From assembly GCA_963817905.1 (NCBI GenBank), contig CAWFPS010000003.1:1674001-1738000 (forward strand): a stretch of DNA of 64,000 bases. The letters are read 5' to 3'. The notes beneath the pieces are model-generated. The model searched no databases and was not told the origin of the DNA. It saw only the letters and a program-made list of their open reading frames with translations. Source of the DNA: VRUE01 sp963817905. GTDB taxonomy: Bacteria > Actinomycetota > Thermoleophilia > Solirubrobacterales > 70-9. Each line of letters begins with the position of its first letter. The first letter of the stretch is position 1. A program made the translations under genes and the position numbers. Of this stretch, positions 1-8,480 are shown one piece after another.

Positions 1-535
1 TGACCACATCTAATATATTTTCTTTCGAGGGTTTTTTATTCCTAGCGATATTCTCCATGGCCTGTTGTCCCTGTTCAACACTATTTTTTATGAGGCCCAT
101 TCCACCAAGTTCTCCCGCGATGTACATCCCTTTGATATTCGTTTCATAATCCTCGCTTACATGAGGAAGATCCACTCCGCGGCTTTCCGTCCCGATTCGC
201 AAACTGATGGCTTCTACGGGACACGCGTGAAAACAGGCACCGTGACCAATGCAATTCGAGGTATTGATGACTGTTGCAACCCCATCTACAATGCCTAGAA
301 TATCCTTTTCAGGACAGGCTGTAATACAAGCCCCGCTACCAATACAGGTGCTAAGGTTTATATGGGGATATAGTGAAATAGGTTCATACAAACCTTCTTC
401 CTTGGCGATTTTTACTTTTTCAATGGTCGTTATCGATTTGACTTTTTTCTTTCGCAGATAAAATAAAATGATAAAAGTAAATAGCAAGAATACGGTGCCA
501 TAGGTTATAAGCTGTTCAAGTAGTACTTCGTTCAT
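1..535 (-). CDS. Membrane-anchored 4Fe-4S / FAD-NAD(P) oxidoreductase, N-terminal part
   Basis: Reading the minus strand from the ATG at 535 gives 178 codons without a stop before the window edge, so the C-terminal part is missing. Residues about 10-28 form one membrane segment (TVFLLFTFIILFYL) followed by a KKK stop-transfer. Two ferredoxin-like motifs follow, CIGSGACITACP and CIGHGACFHACP; both lack the usual second cysteine (Ser and His in its place). After them comes a flavoprotein-like stretch, GMYIAGELGGMGLIKNSVEQ, as in thioredoxin-reductase-type enzymes. The start codon overlaps the stop of the upstream cytochrome b-like gene (TAATG), which implies translational coupling. I infer a cytosol-facing NAD(P)H dehydrogenase passing electrons to that membrane partner. 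The FAD domain itself is outside the window, so the full architecture is unproven. Confidence 0.75.
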   Translation of the reverse strand, partial: MNEVLLEQLITYGTVFLLFTFIILFYLRKKKVKSITTIEKVKIAKEEGLYEPISLYPHINLSTCIGSGACITACPEKDILGIVDGVATVINTSNCIGHGACFHACPVEAISLRIGTESRGVDLPHVSEDYETNIKGMYIAGELGGMGLIKNSVEQGQQAMENIARNKKPSKENILDVV

Positions 536-1362
536 TAGAATATCCATTTATAGCCAAAGGCTACGGTTACGGCAACATGTATGACCACGACAATCAGCAT
601 AATTACAGCAAAGGGCATATGGGCTACATGCCAATATTTGAAGAGATTTTGCATCCGCTTCAACCGTGCAATCTTTTTAGTAAGTTTTATTTCGTGTTTT
701 ACCATCTGCATAATTGATTTTCGATCGGCTTTTGGCAAATCACCACGATTCAATACTTTTCTTAAATACCCCAGTTTTTTTCGATTTTCAGTGGTGTTTT
801 CATCGCTCATGAGGTTTGATACGATTTCTATGGTATTCGATTCAATACTAAATTTTTGATGCAGTACCACTGCCAAATCGGTTTTCATACTTTTGACTTC
901 TTCCATGGTCATTTGCCGGCCTTCGATGGTTTTTGGAATTTGATTGTAGATAAATCTTCCGGCTACGCCGCTTAAGACGACGGCTACCATGCTCCAAAAG
1001 GCAACCGATACAATGCCCCCGAACTTGAAGGCCGTATGGAACAATACCAAGATCGGTCCTAACGTACACAAGAAAATATGGAATTCCAGCAGGTACTTAA
1101 GACGAATTTGTTTCGCTAGGAAGTTATACCGTTTTCGCAGGATATAGATGACTACTCCGAACAAGATCATCAAGGTACCCACGATTCCGAGCCCTTGGCC
1201 ATAGATGCCACTTGACTTGAACCAACTATGCCTTGGATGATAAAATCGCTCTTCCAAGGGAGTATTGTAATAACTGTATCCCGTATAAAAGAGATATAAA
1301 GTGACCACTATGGTAATGAGTACCATAAGTGTTATGTAGGTGAAGTGTACTGACTTTTTCAA
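535..1362 (-). CDS. Cytochrome b-like integral membrane protein
   Basis: The 275-residue protein has about five predicted membrane segments: near residues 8-28, 55-75, 92-112, 116-138 and 249-270. The third and fourth are separated from the last by a long charged cytoplasmic or periplasmic stretch (145-240, rich in Lys). Histidines lie in or beside membrane segments at 95, 109, 245, 248 and 262, which is what a diheme b-type cytochrome would need, although no family signature is certain. It ends in TAATG, overlapping the start of the following Fe-S flavoprotein gene, so the two are very probably made together as one electron-transfer complex. It sits 176 bp downstream of dsbD and could belong to the same transcript. 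Alternative reading: a ferric-reductase-like membrane anchor without heme. Confidence 0.65.
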   Translation of the reverse strand: MKKSVHFTYITLMVLITIVVTLYLFYTGYSYYNTPLEERFYHPRHSWFKSSGIYGQGLGIVGTLMILFGVVIYILRKRYNFLAKQIRLKYLLEFHIFLCTLGPILVLFHTAFKFGGIVSVAFWSMVAVVLSGVAGRFIYNQIPKTIEGRQMTMEEVKSMKTDLAVVLHQKFSIESNTIEIVSNLMSDENTTENRKKLGYLRKVLNRGDLPKADRKSIMQMVKHEIKLTKKIARLKRMQNLFKYWHVAHMPFAVIMLIVVVIHVAVTVAFGYKWIF

Positions 1363-1538
1363 GGTCGTGGGGATTATATTACTTATTATTTAACGCTCAA
1401 ATCACTAATAAATTTTAGAACTATCGCTGCATCAAAATAAATTCACAGCTACATTACTATCTCCTATTTACGGCATTAATTCGAATTTGGCCTTCAATTT
1501 CCCGAACGGAAAATCGTTTTTACGAATTGGGAATGAAC

Positions 1539-3476
1539 CTATAGACTATTTTCTAACCAATGATAATACTCTTCGATTCCTACATATTGTTTCGGCGTAT
1601 TCAGAATTTCAAGTCGTGGGCTTAAGGTCACATAATACGGTTGCGAAGCCGTGTCAAAATTCAAAAACTGAAATGTCGCCCATTTATCCCCGATGGTATT
1701 GATCGATTTTAAATAATCATTGTTGATATTGATTTTGAATCGATCATTTTCAGTCAATTCCCTGCGATCGTCTACATACAGCGAAATAAGTACAAAGTTG
1801 TTTTTAAGCATTTTGTAAACCTTGGGATTGCTCCATACATTTTCTTCCATTTTTCGGCAGTTTACGCAGGCCCAACCTGTAAAATCCAATAAAATCGGTC
1901 GGTTCGTCTTTTTGGCAAAAGCAAGACCCTCATCAAAATCCTTAAAACAATCGAGCCCAAGGGGGCAGTCTGATTGCTGTGAATAAACACTGTAGAACGA
2001 CGGAGGTGGAAATCCACTCAAAAGTTTTAAAGGGGCATCTTTCTGTATTCCGGAAAATAGATAAATCACAAAACCGCTTATCAGGATTCCAGTAACGATT
2101 CTCGGGTAGGTCACTTTCTTTTGGCCATCATGGGGAAAGTGAATGAGCCCAAAAAAGTAGAGCGCCATAAGAACGAATATGATGACCCATATACCTATAA
2201 ACACTTCACGTTTCAAAAAGCCCCAATGTGCTACGAGATCTGCGTTCGACAAAAACTTAAAGGCCAGTGCCAATTCAACAAAACCCAAAGCGACTTTTAC
2301 GGTAGTAAGCCAACCACCTGATTTTGGCAAGGCACGTAATAAATTCGGAAATAATGCAAAAACCGCAAAAGGTAGTGCCAGTGCCAAACCAAAACCACCC
2401 ATTCCTGCTGTCAATTGCAGTGCCCCGCTATCGGCGGTTAACGAGCCTGCCAATAAAGAGCCAAGGATAGGACCCGTACATGAAAATGAAACCAGTGCCA
2501 AGGTCAGGGCCATAAAGAAAATACCGATAATGCCACCGGTATTAGAAGCTGAATCCATCTTATTCGACCAGCTATTGGGCAGCGTAATTTCAAAATAGCC
2601 AAAAAAGGAAAATGCAAAGACCACAAAAATGACAAAGAAGAACACATTGAGCCATATGTTGGTAGAAATCGTATTCAAAATTTCAGGACTGATCGTATCC
2701 AAAAAATGAAAGGGGATGCTAAGGGCTAAATAAATGGTGACGATGAAAATCCCGTATAAAACCGAATTGGTGATTCCATTGGCCTTATTCGAGTTTTGTT
2801 TGGTAAAGAACGAAACCGTAAGTGGGATCATGGGAAAAACACAAGGGGTCAATAAAGCGACCAGCCCGCCTAAAAATCCAAGAATGAAAATACTCCACAG
2901 GTTCGTTCCCTTGTCCTGAACGCTGGTTTGATCAATTAATAACGACTTATTCTTTAAATCTATGCGTAATTTATCGGCCAATACTTTGCTTTTTCCATCA
3001 ATAGCCGCTATTTGCACCAAGGTAGTACTGCCGGTGATGGGAAATACAAACTGTTTTTCCTTATTAATACAAACGTCCTTGCAAACTTGATAACGAACGA
3101 CCACTTTTATGTTACTAAGATTGGGGTCGACCAGTTTGATTCGCTGGGTAAATTCGACCTTTTCGGTAAAATAAGTCTCATTGGTTCCAAATACCTCATT
3201 AAAGGCCGTATTTGTCGCACTCTCCTTTACCAAACCCAACGTCTTATAATGCCCTGCGGCCTCTAAAAAATCAAATTCTGCAGGCAAGGAACCTCCTTCA
3301 GCCGTAAATTGGGAATATACATGCCAATCTGGATCAATGCTGCCCCTCATGACAAGGTCAAACTCGGTATCGTTGATCTTTTGAACAGTAGTTGTCCATT
3401 TTACGGGGTCGATACCTTGGGCATGCAAGAAAAATGAACTTAAAAACAATGTCAAAATGTATAGGGAACGATTCAT
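1539..3476 (-). CDS. dsbD: Thiol:disulfide interchange protein DsbD
   Basis: DsbD carries reducing power from cytosolic thioredoxin across the inner membrane to periplasmic thiol proteins. The 645 residues show all three parts: a signal peptide (1-20), an N-terminal immunoglobulin-like domain with the reactive pair CKDVC at 132-136, and a multi-pass CcdA/DsbD membrane domain. That domain carries the two key cysteines in TPCVFPMIP (Cys212) and SFSCTGP (Cys333). The C-terminal thioredoxin domain has the active site GWACVNCRKME (Cys537, Cys540). Length is normal for Bacteroidota DsbD. It lies 20 bp after the DUF3570 gene in the same direction, so it is probably co-transcribed with the redox cluster. 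In that setting it would supply electrons to the WCGPC thioredoxin and perhaps keep Cys-containing partners reduced. Confidence 0.93.
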   Translation of the reverse strand: MNRSLYILTLFLSSFFLHAQGIDPVKWTTTVQKINDTEFDLVMRGSIDPDWHVYSQFTAEGGSLPAEFDFLEAAGHYKTLGLVKESATNTAFNEVFGTNETYFTEKVEFTQRIKLVDPNLSNIKVVVRYQVCKDVCINKEKQFVFPITGSTTLVQIAAIDGKSKVLADKLRIDLKNKSLLIDQTSVQDKGTNLWSIFILGFLGGLVALLTPCVFPMIPLTVSFFTKQNSNKANGITNSVLYGIFIVTIYLALSIPFHFLDTISPEILNTISTNIWLNVFFFVIFVVFAFSFFGYFEITLPNSWSNKMDSASNTGGIIGIFFMALTLALVSFSCTGPILGSLLAGSLTADSGALQLTAGMGGFGLALALPFAVFALFPNLLRALPKSGGWLTTVKVALGFVELALAFKFLSNADLVAHWGFLKREVFIGIWVIIFVLMALYFFGLIHFPHDGQKKVTYPRIVTGILISGFVIYLFSGIQKDAPLKLLSGFPPPSFYSVYSQQSDCPLGLDCFKDFDEGLAFAKKTNRPILLDFTGWACVNCRKMEENVWSNPKVYKMLKNNFVLISLYVDDRRELTENDRFKININNDYLKSINTIGDKWATFQFLNFDTASQPYYVTLSPRLEILNTPKQYVGIEEYYHWLENSL

Positions 3477-3496
3477 AAGTAACTTTGATTTGGGAA

Positions 3497-4786
3497 CTAT
3501 TCTACAATAAATTTAAAACCAAGGCCAAAAATATTCGCCTTTAAATCGGTACTTCGTTCATAATGATTAAATCTAAAATCGATTGATTTAAGTCCGATTT
3601 TCCAAATCTTGGCGGTTGTGAAAATATCCTTATAACTTACACCAACACCATACTGATGTGCATTGAATGCCGATAGGTCATAGTCAGAGGTATAATAAAG
3701 ATCCGTCGATAGGGCAACATCCTTCGGAAAAAAATATTTCGAAGCGGTCTGTATATAGTAACGGTACATGGGATATACCGTGAATTTATCCGATATTTTT
3801 ATAGGAATCTCAACACTGGCCGTTGTCGAATTGATGCCCCAAGTATCATAATAGTAGCGCATATAACCCCTAAAGGTCACCGCTTCATTGATGGCATACG
3901 AGATGCGTGCCCCGATTGGCAATTTGTACCGATTGAAGGGTAGGCGTTCCGCATCATCGGCCAACTGAAAATCCTCTATGAAAAAGTCTCCCTTGTCTGC
4001 GAAATACACCCTTTGGTGGGGAGTGGAAAGCAATCCTTCCTGAAATACAAAATCCATCGAAAGGGAGGCTTGGAATTTTTTAGTGAAGATTTGGGAAAGG
4101 GTCAGCGATCCTGAATAGGAATTCCGTTTTAATTGTGCAAAAGGAACAAATTGTGGGGTATAAGTGCCATTTCCGGTAATGCTGCTTCCAAAGCTGCCCG
4201 TAAAACCACTTCTTAATTCGATGGGATACTGCGGATTATATTTGTCGAGATATACTTGGCCACTGATGCCTATCTCTGTGTTTTTATCATTCATTAAGCG
4301 CGTATACCCCCCGCCAAAACCAATCGAATTGTAATCAAATTCATTTGAAAGGGCGGCATTAACACTTAAGATGTTATTGCGATCTTTCGAGCTATGCGAA
4401 AAAGATGGATGTACATAGCTGAGTACATCACTTCTTGAAGCACCTGAAGATTCAATCCAAGGACTCGCGGGATTTCGGCCATCAAAGGGATTGATGTTGC
4501 TCGAGGAAGCTGAAGTGTAGGCCGATAAGCCTGCATCCAGAGTAAGTACATTATTCTCACCTACCGGGATGCTGACCACAATCGTCGGGGTCATATCGGT
4601 GAGTTGTTCGGTACCCTCGCCACCGGTGACCGATGCATGCGTCCCGTTCTGATTGTAATAGCTGTAAAGCAATTCGACTTCGGTATTTTCCAAGACTTTT
4701 TTTACGTATTCCTGGGATTTGTTTTCCTGTGCCAGTAGGGAACAACCCATCCCTCCAACAACAAGTAGCATTAGTATGTTTTTCAT
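3497..4786 (-). CDS. DUF3570 family protein, probable outer-membrane barrel
   Basis: A 429-residue protein with a signal peptide ending near SLLAQ (about residue 19). The rest alternates aromatic and polar residues in many short amphipathic strands and ends in a strand with a terminal hydrophobic pattern (FGLGFKFIVE), as expected for an outer-membrane beta-barrel. I recognise it as the DUF3570 family, whose function is unknown to me. It follows the DUF4266 lipoprotein gene with only a 9-bp gap, a pairing that I recall as recurrent next to ApbE genes. It could form the outer-membrane component of the redox system, as a conduit or a porin for an electron acceptor; this is inference. No heme-binding CxxCH motif is present, so it is not itself a cytochrome. 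Confidence 0.82.
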   Translation of the reverse strand: MKNILMLLVVGGMGCSLLAQENKSQEYVKKVLENTEVELLYSYYNQNGTHASVTGGEGTEQLTDMTPTIVVSIPVGENNVLTLDAGLSAYTSASSSNINPFDGRNPASPWIESSGASRSDVLSYVHPSFSHSSKDRNNILSVNAALSNEFDYNSIGFGGGYTRLMNDKNTEIGISGQVYLDKYNPQYPIELRSGFTGSFGSSITGNGTYTPQFVPFAQLKRNSYSGSLTLSQIFTKKFQASLSMDFVFQEGLLSTPHQRVYFADKGDFFIEDFQLADDAERLPFNRYKLPIGARISYAINEAVTFRGYMRYYYDTWGINSTTASVEIPIKISDKFTVYPMYRYYIQTASKYFFPKDVALSTDLYYTSDYDLSAFNAHQYGVGVSYKDIFTTAKIWKIGLKSIDFRFNHYERSTDLKANIFGLGFKFIVE

Positions 4787-4795
4787 TTTCGTATT

Positions 4796-5005
4796 TTAAT
4801 TACAACCACATCCCCCTCCGGTTTTGCCGCCATTACCACCTGCCGATCCCTCGCGATATATCTGAAAATTGGTCTCAAAGCGTTCCAAATCCTTCGAGGA
4901 TAGTTTCATTTCCTCATCATTCAGATATACCTTTTCGTATTCCCGGACGGCCACACACGAGGTAAAGGATAGTAGGCCCAAAACACATAACATTATTTTT
5001 TTCAT
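4796..5005 (-). CDS. DUF4266 small lipoprotein with C-terminal CGCN
   Basis: Only 69 residues. The start is a lipoprotein signal with lipobox FTSC (Cys17), so the mature chain is about 53 residues and tethered to a membrane. The middle is a charged helix-like segment (residues 21-52). The tail from residue 53 is nearly pure glycine with two cysteines, GGGCGCN (Cys66 and Cys68), which could bind a metal, pair as a disulfide or be modified. I recognise the DUF4266 family by this layout. The start ATG overlaps the end of apbE by four bases (ATGA-type overlap at 5002-5005), so it is translated with ApbE and DUF3570. It has no Asp-x-x-Ser/Thr-Gly-Ala-Thr motif, so it is not an obvious ApbE substrate. 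Function unknown. Confidence 0.8.
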   Translation of the reverse strand: MKKIMLCVLGLLSFTSCVAVREYEKVYLNDEEMKLSSKDLERFETNFQIYREGSAGGNGGKTGGGCGCN

Positions 5006-5994
5006 TCTGAAGCTGTTGCGTTAAGTTGGATGTTCTTTGAGGTATGTATTGCATTATGATCATCAACGATAATGCATTCCACCCCCTTGATCTGATCGAT
5101 GATATTCAGGCCGGTATCGACTCCGGTTATAAACACCGAGGTAGCCAGCGCATCACAAAGTTCGGCACTTTTTGCAAAAATGGTGACGCTAACAAGTCCG
5201 GTTGCAGGATATCCGGTCCTAGGGTCGATGATATGACTGTATTTAATACCATCGAATTCCACGAATTTTTCGTAGTTGCCAGAAGTGGCAACTGCAGCAT
5301 CGACCACTGGAAACCATGAAAATACCTTATTCTTGTTAAGGGGATTGGTGATTCCTACCATCCAATCAGTACCGTCGGGTTGTTTCCCCCAGGTAGTAAG
5401 ATCGCCCGATGCATTGATAATCCCCGCAGGCACTCCTTTGGCCTTTAGCATGTTACGCACCTTATCGGCGGCATACCCCTTACCAAGAGCCCCGAACCCT
5501 ATTTTCATGCCCTCCAATTTTAAGAATACCGTTTGCCTCACTTTGTCTACAATAATATTCTGATACCCGATCTTGGCCACGGAGTTGGCGATTTCTTCCT
5601 CAGTGGGTTTATGGGTCATCGTACCATCAAAGTGCCAGACCTTATCAATGGAAGCATACGATATATCAAAGGCGCCATCGGTAATTTTTGATATTTCCTT
5701 GGCACGTTCGATCAGTTCTATCAATTCAACAGCTACCTTAACAGGCCTGATCCCGGCCATTTTATTGATTTCTGAAGTTTGTGAATTGGGATCCCATGAA
5801 GAGATTAGTTTTTCAATGCGTGTAATTTCAGAAATGGCGGTGTCAATATAGGTATTTGCAGAATTGCTGTCCTTTGCCACGAGGGTAATGTCAAATCTGC
5901 TACCCATTAACTTTAGGGTGCGTCTTTGCATTACCTCTTGTGAGCAAAGTGGGGAAACTATAAGCAGGGTTAATAGTAGGTATATAGTTCTCAA
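5002..5994 (-). CDS. apbE: FAD:protein FMN transferase (ApbE), exported
   Basis: ApbE splits FAD and attaches FMN to a Ser or Thr of an acceptor protein on the outside of the inner membrane. The 330 residues begin with a signal peptide ending near PLCSQ. Family hallmarks are visible: MGSRFDITLVA near the start, SSWDPNSQTSEIN, GALGKGYAADKV (FAD binding), INASGDLTTWG, AVATSGNYEKF, the metal-site stretch SHIIDPRTGYPATG, and ELCDALATSVF. It overlaps the upstream thioredoxin gene by four bases and the downstream DUF4266 gene by four bases, so the three are tightly coupled. No FMN_bind, NqrB/C or RnfG protein is seen nearby, so the acceptor is unidentified. A close paralogue lies at 48332-49321. 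I am sure of the enzyme family; its target is open. Confidence 0.93.
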   Translation of the reverse strand: MRTIYLLLTLLIVSPLCSQEVMQRRTLKLMGSRFDITLVAKDSNSANTYIDTAISEITRIEKLISSWDPNSQTSEINKMAGIRPVKVAVELIELIERAKEISKITDGAFDISYASIDKVWHFDGTMTHKPTEEEIANSVAKIGYQNIIVDKVRQTVFLKLEGMKIGFGALGKGYAADKVRNMLKAKGVPAGIINASGDLTTWGKQPDGTDWMVGITNPLNKNKVFSWFPVVDAAVATSGNYEKFVEFDGIKYSHIIDPRTGYPATGLVSVTIFAKSAELCDALATSVFITGVDTGLNIIDQIKGVECIIVDDHNAIHTSKNIQLNATASE

Positions 5995-6425
5995 CCTTCG
6001 AACTTCTTTAGTAAGTCAATATATTCTTTTACCGATATATTTTTATATCCAGTAGTGCCAAGGACCTTTCCTTCGGGACTCAGTACCAGGACTAGTGGGA
6101 AGTACCCATTTTGATTATATCTTTCAGCTAATTTGCCGTTTTCAGCAGCCCGGTCCTCAGGAAGTTTGTTGCCTTTTTTCCTCGGGAAATCAGCACGTAC
6201 CATAATCCAATGGTTTTTGGCGTACTCCTTAAATTCGGTCGACTGCCAAATCGATTTATCAAGTTTGATGCATGGGCCGCACCAATCAGACCCGGAAAAT
6301 ACCAAAATCAAATTATGGTCTGCCTTTTTTGCTTTTTCTATGGCCTGTTGCCAGTTGTTTTCCCAATCCTGTGCTTGTATCGCAGATGTAGTTAAAATGA
6401 TTAGTAAAAAAAGAAATGTCCTCAT
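5991..6425 (-). CDS. Exported thioredoxin-family protein (WCGPC)
   Basis: A 144-residue protein with a signal peptide (MRTFLFLLIILTTSAIQAQ) and a thioredoxin fold carrying the active site SGSDWCGPCIKLDKSIW, Cys49 and Cys52. After it come the usual cis-proline region (GYFPLVLVL) and a C-terminal helix. The layout is that of single-domain thioredoxin-like or DUF255-like proteins exported to the periplasm, where they reduce disulfides. It probably receives electrons from the DsbD encoded four genes downstream. Its stop overlaps the apbE start by four bases. Its substrate may be a partner in this cluster with exposed cysteines, such as the DUF4266 tail; that link is inferred only from gene order. 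Confidence 0.85.
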   Translation of the reverse strand: MRTFLFLLIILTTSAIQAQDWENNWQQAIEKAKKADHNLILVFSGSDWCGPCIKLDKSIWQSTEFKEYAKNHWIMVRADFPRKKGNKLPEDRAAENGKLAERYNQNGYFPLVLVLSPEGKVLGTTGYKNISVKEYIDLLKKFEG

Positions 6426-6457
6426 GTAATTAAGTTATAATTGAAATGTTATAGGTA

Positions 6458-6922
6458 TTACGCCAAAATGCTTAAAATATTGTCTTGCAAGGATGTAGCA
6501 TAAATTTTCAATCCCCTTTTACCATCATTGTTAAGGCCTTTTCCGGTCAAATCGAATCGGGCGCCATGTACGGTGCAATAAAATTCATCATTTCTATAAA
6601 TTACGTTCTTCCTTAATTCATGACTGCAAACGACCGAGGCGGCCACGTATTCCCCCTTAAGGTCTCTGGCAACAACGATGTTATTTTTAATTAGGTACCC
6701 CCCATTATTTTGTAATTTACTCGCAGTCGATGCCGACAGATCGATTGTAAAGAGTACCCCAGTCACTGGATCTGGGGTCGTTGGGGTCGTGGGCGTAGTG
6801 GCATTCGGGTCCACAGCCATTAAAGGATTTGGGTCTTCTTTTAAACACCCGCCGAGACAGGCAAAACTGATGGCAAATGCCGCTCCGGCACCTACGGATC
6901 TTAAAAATTCCTTTCGTTCCAT
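6458..6922 (-). CDS. Rieske-type [2Fe-2S] lipoprotein 1
   Basis: A 154-residue protein opening MERKEFLRSVGAGAAFA, a signal with lipobox LGGC (Cys26), then a Thr/Pro-rich linker (ATTPTTPTTPDP). The Rieske ligands are present as CSH (Cys99, His101) and CTVHG (Cys116, His119), 14 residues apart. The extra disulfide cysteines of bc1-type Rieske proteins (CTHxGC and CPCHGS) are absent, so I expect a lower-potential, ferredoxin-like cluster. It is the first gene of the minus-strand redox run, 32 bp before the thioredoxin gene. A close relative with the same opening (MERKEFLR) lies at 47692-48132, again next to an apbE gene. It probably shuttles electrons at the periplasmic side of the membrane; partner unknown. 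Confidence 0.88.
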   Translation of the reverse strand: MERKEFLRSVGAGAAFAISFACLGGCLKEDPNPLMAVDPNATTPTTPTTPDPVTGVLFTIDLSASTASKLQNNGGYLIKNNIVVARDLKGEYVAASVVCSHELRKNVIYRNDEFYCTVHGARFDLTGKGLNNDGKRGLKIYATSLQDNILSILA

Positions 6923-7252
6923 TTTTTGATTTTAGTTCGTGATAAAATTAGGGGTGTGCATTTATGAGAGTATGACAATTGACTTTTTGGATACCCTACT
7001 GACATATCCAACTTTAGAATAACTTTAACAGTATCCCGCTTTTCAATACAAGCTAAACCCATATAAATGATCTGGGAATTTTGATCGAAATTCAATACCT
7101 TGGCGCTCTCGATTTCTTTGATAATGAGGGTCTTCCGTATTTACACCCTCTCCTGGGGCACTGTTTAGGGGGCATTGCAATAGCTACTGTTGAATACGGT
7201 ATTATTGATATCTCAGGTATTTTATACAAAAAGGCTAGATTCACTTAAGAAC
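6923..7252. other. Intergenic stretch, no gene recognised
   Basis: About 330 bp between the Rieske gene and the GNAT gene. Reading frames here are short and show no family resemblance. The promoter of the redox cluster should lie here, but I found no clear TAnnTTTG box on the minus strand. It may use a weak or regulated promoter. Confidence 0.5.
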
Positions 7253-7786
7253 TCAATCTCCCTGGGCAGCATCGGTCGTCCTATAAATATTCACGGGATT
7301 GCCCTTGTAGATAGTAGACTTATCCAGTCGCATTCCCATATGGGTGGCAACTTTTATAGAAGGTACATTTTTTATATGGATGATTGAAATCAGGGATTTC
7401 GCCAAGCGATTTTCAAAGGCAAATGACTTGCATTTAAGTGCTGCCTCGGTAGCGAACCCGTGTCCCCAATAAAAAGGTACTATGGAGTATCCTATCTCGA
7501 GTTCCTGAACCCCATCGACCTCTTGGATCAAGAGGCCACATTGGCCAATCAATTTAGTAGATTTTTTTTCAATCAAGGCATTCATACCACCAAGGCGGTT
7601 CTCATAACGATAAAATGTTTTTTCGAACCATTGCTGACACGCCACCCGCGGATCTGGTGACTGAACTGTCCAGTATTGGGTACTTAATTTGTTTTGATGG
7701 AAAGGCAGCCAAGAATCAAAATCGGTCGTACATAGGTTACGGAAATGTAGTCGTTTTGTCTCCTGACCCTGTAACAGAAACTCCAT
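7253..7786 (-). CDS. GNAT family N-acetyltransferase (RimJ/RimL type)
   Basis: A 177-residue acetyltransferase that would move the acetyl group from acetyl-CoA to an amine. The RimJ/RimL-like opening (ETKRLHFRNLCTTDFDSW) is followed by the strand EIGYSIVPFYWGHGFATEA, whose WGHGFATEA loop is the acetyl-CoA pyrophosphate-binding site. A later helix/strand, HIKNVPSIKVATHMGMRL, is also typical of this group. The acceptor cannot be told from sequence. It starts 7 bp after the DUF192 gene ends, so the two are co-transcribed, probably as the tail of the lgt-DUF192 group. There is no sign of transfer or damage. Confidence 0.85.
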   Translation of the reverse strand: MEFLLQGQETKRLHFRNLCTTDFDSWLPFHQNKLSTQYWTVQSPDPRVACQQWFEKTFYRYENRLGGMNALIEKKSTKLIGQCGLLIQEVDGVQELEIGYSIVPFYWGHGFATEAALKCKSFAFENRLAKSLISIIHIKNVPSIKVATHMGMRLDKSTIYKGNPVNIYRTTDAAQGD

Positions 7787-7793
7787 ACTCTTA

Positions 7794-8282
7794 TCAGCGT
7801 CTTGTAAATTCGACCCGATCGCCTACTTCCAATGACCATTTTTGGGCCAATCCTGCATTCACTTCAAGCACATATTTTACTGGGACTTTCGAAGGCAGAC
7901 TCTTTTCATCGAAGGGTTTCGCATTTTCTACAAAACTGGCGACCCCTAGATTTTCATTGATATAAATAAGGTCTAAAGCAAACTCGGTATTTTTCATATA
8001 AAAGTTGTGCAGACGTGCATCGGGAAATATGAAGAGCATACCTTGATCTTCGGCCATTCCCTTTCGATACATGAGCCCTGTTTCGGTCTCATAATCGGTT
8101 TCGGCGATTTCAATGTTTATTTTTGCAATCAACGTATCTACTTTTTCCCGGTATATAAAAAGCTCACCTTCTTTCTTGAATTCAATCGGTTCGGTTTTTA
8201 AAACTTTTTTGGTATCCTCCTTACAGGAATTAAACAATACCACACCAACACATAAAAATAAAACGAATTTGAAGTTTCTCAT
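7794..8282 (-). CDS. DUF192 lipoprotein-like protein
   Basis: 162 residues. The N-terminus is a hydrophobic signal with a possible lipobox (LFNSC, Cys20), so the protein is probably exported and membrane-tethered. From residue about 55 the DUF192 domain is clear: IEIAETDYETETGLMYRKGM, then MLFIFPDARLHNFYMKNTEF, then ALDLIYI and VLEVNAGLAQKW. DUF192 proteins are small extracytoplasmic proteins of unproven function. The gene lies between lgt and the GNAT gene, all on the minus strand. The pairing with lgt is common in flavobacteria as I recall it, but I cannot draw a functional link from it. Confidence 0.88.
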   Translation of the reverse strand: MRNFKFVLFLCVGVVLFNSCKEDTKKVLKTEPIEFKKEGELFIYREKVDTLIAKINIEIAETDYETETGLMYRKGMAEDQGMLFIFPDARLHNFYMKNTEFALDLIYINENLGVASFVENAKPFDEKSLPSKVPVKYVLEVNAGLAQKWSLEVGDRVEFTRR

Positions 8283-8480
8283 GGTAGACTATAAAATAGT
8301 GTATATCTGTTCATTTAAAAGGTATAACCCATTGCTATATCGGTTGGTATCCTATGTTCGAATTACTAGAGGGCAACTGGGATTTGCTCATGAATAGACA
8401 GATAGACCACAAAATTCAAATGAGCACCCTTAAATCGATTTATTCCAACCTTGGAACCCACTTCGACCAAAAGATACTTT

